From an uncultured Lachnospiraceae bacterium (GTDB lineage Bacteria; Bacillota; Clostridia; Lachnospirales; Lachnospiraceae), in NCBI GenBank assembly GCA_910578715.1, contig CAJTRL010000105.1, positions 1 to 5,462 of the forward strand: a stretch of 5,462 nucleotides of DNA, in the 5' to 3' direction. Shown here in pieces: positions 5,450 to 5,462 of the stretch. The notes below the pieces were generated by a model. It had not been told where the DNA came from. It made no database searches and saw only the letters and a list, made by a program, of their open reading frames with translations. Within the stretch, counting starts at the first letter, position 1. Each line of letters opens with the position of its first letter. Position numbers and translations under genes: made by a program.

Positions 5450-5462
5450 GAATGGCATGGCT

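Larger units (their letters stand above)
5297..5462. repeat. Nested palindromic element: three hairpins inside an outer inverted repeat
   Basis: An outer 8-bp inverted repeat, AGCCATGC (5297-5304) and GCATGGCT (5455-5462), encloses three successive hairpins: a 22-bp stem (5305-5369), a small GGGC-GGAC-GCCC hairpin (5373-5384) and a 12-bp stem (5393-5449). The large hairpin abuts the outer arm with no gap. The right arm ends on the last base of the window, so the element may be longer. No T run follows any stem, so these are not ordinary terminators. No transposase is visible. A dispersed palindromic repeat, a MITE-like remnant or a structured RNA are all possible. An open frame crosses it on the minus strand (5258-5458), but this follows from the palindrome and has no coding support. 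Confidence 0.75.

Noticed and set aside
5258..5458. 66-codon open frame on the minus strand
   Set aside because: It runs through the palindromic element, has no ribosome binding site of note and no domain-like composition. The inverted repeats explain its sequence better than protein coding does.

Overview
The window looks like chromosomal DNA from a low-to-mid GC Gram-positive anaerobe of the class Clostridia, most likely Lachnospiraceae-like. The reasons are strong AGGAGG-type ribosome binding sites, SigA-like promoters, U-tailed hairpin terminators and protein families typical of that group. The taxonomic call is inference from style, not from a marker gene. I see no phage, transposase, CRISPR, rRNA or tRNA.

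Layout, left to right. (1) 67-852 (+): a secreted protein of unknown function with a signal peptide, an acidic Ser/Asp/Gly linker and a C-terminal domain that looks beta-rich, closed by a terminator at 886-920. A perfect 8-bp palindrome lies just upstream. (2) 1105-2331 (+): a 408-aa protein of the YuxH-like family (degenerate EAL domain plus HDOD domain), closed by a strong terminator at 2352-2389. (3) 2501-3162 (+): a two-gene operon of a 68-aa Xre/Cro-type regulator and a roughly 150-aa membrane protein. It has a near-consensus promoter (TTGACA-17-TATACT) overlaid by three operator-like repeats at exact 23-bp steps. (4) 3247-3957 (+): a charged, low-complexity protein of unknown function with a more ordered C-terminus, closed by a terminator at 3968-4018. 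(5) 4050-5159 (-): a membrane-anchored diguanylate cyclase with a GGEEI active site and no RxxD inhibitory site, convergent with (4), with its own promoter at 5229-5257. (6) 5297-5462: a gene-free, strongly palindromic tract of three successive hairpins enclosed by an outer 8-bp inverted repeat that ends exactly at the window edge.

Two of the six genes belong to cyclic-di-GMP families: one likely makes the messenger, and one carries a degenerate EAL scaffold that probably does not break it down. They have separate promoters and opposite strands, so a shared pathway is only suggested. The regulator/membrane-protein pair is a self-contained module that is probably autoregulated. The most unusual non-coding signals are the triple operator at 2417-2476 and the nested palindromic element at 5297-5462.
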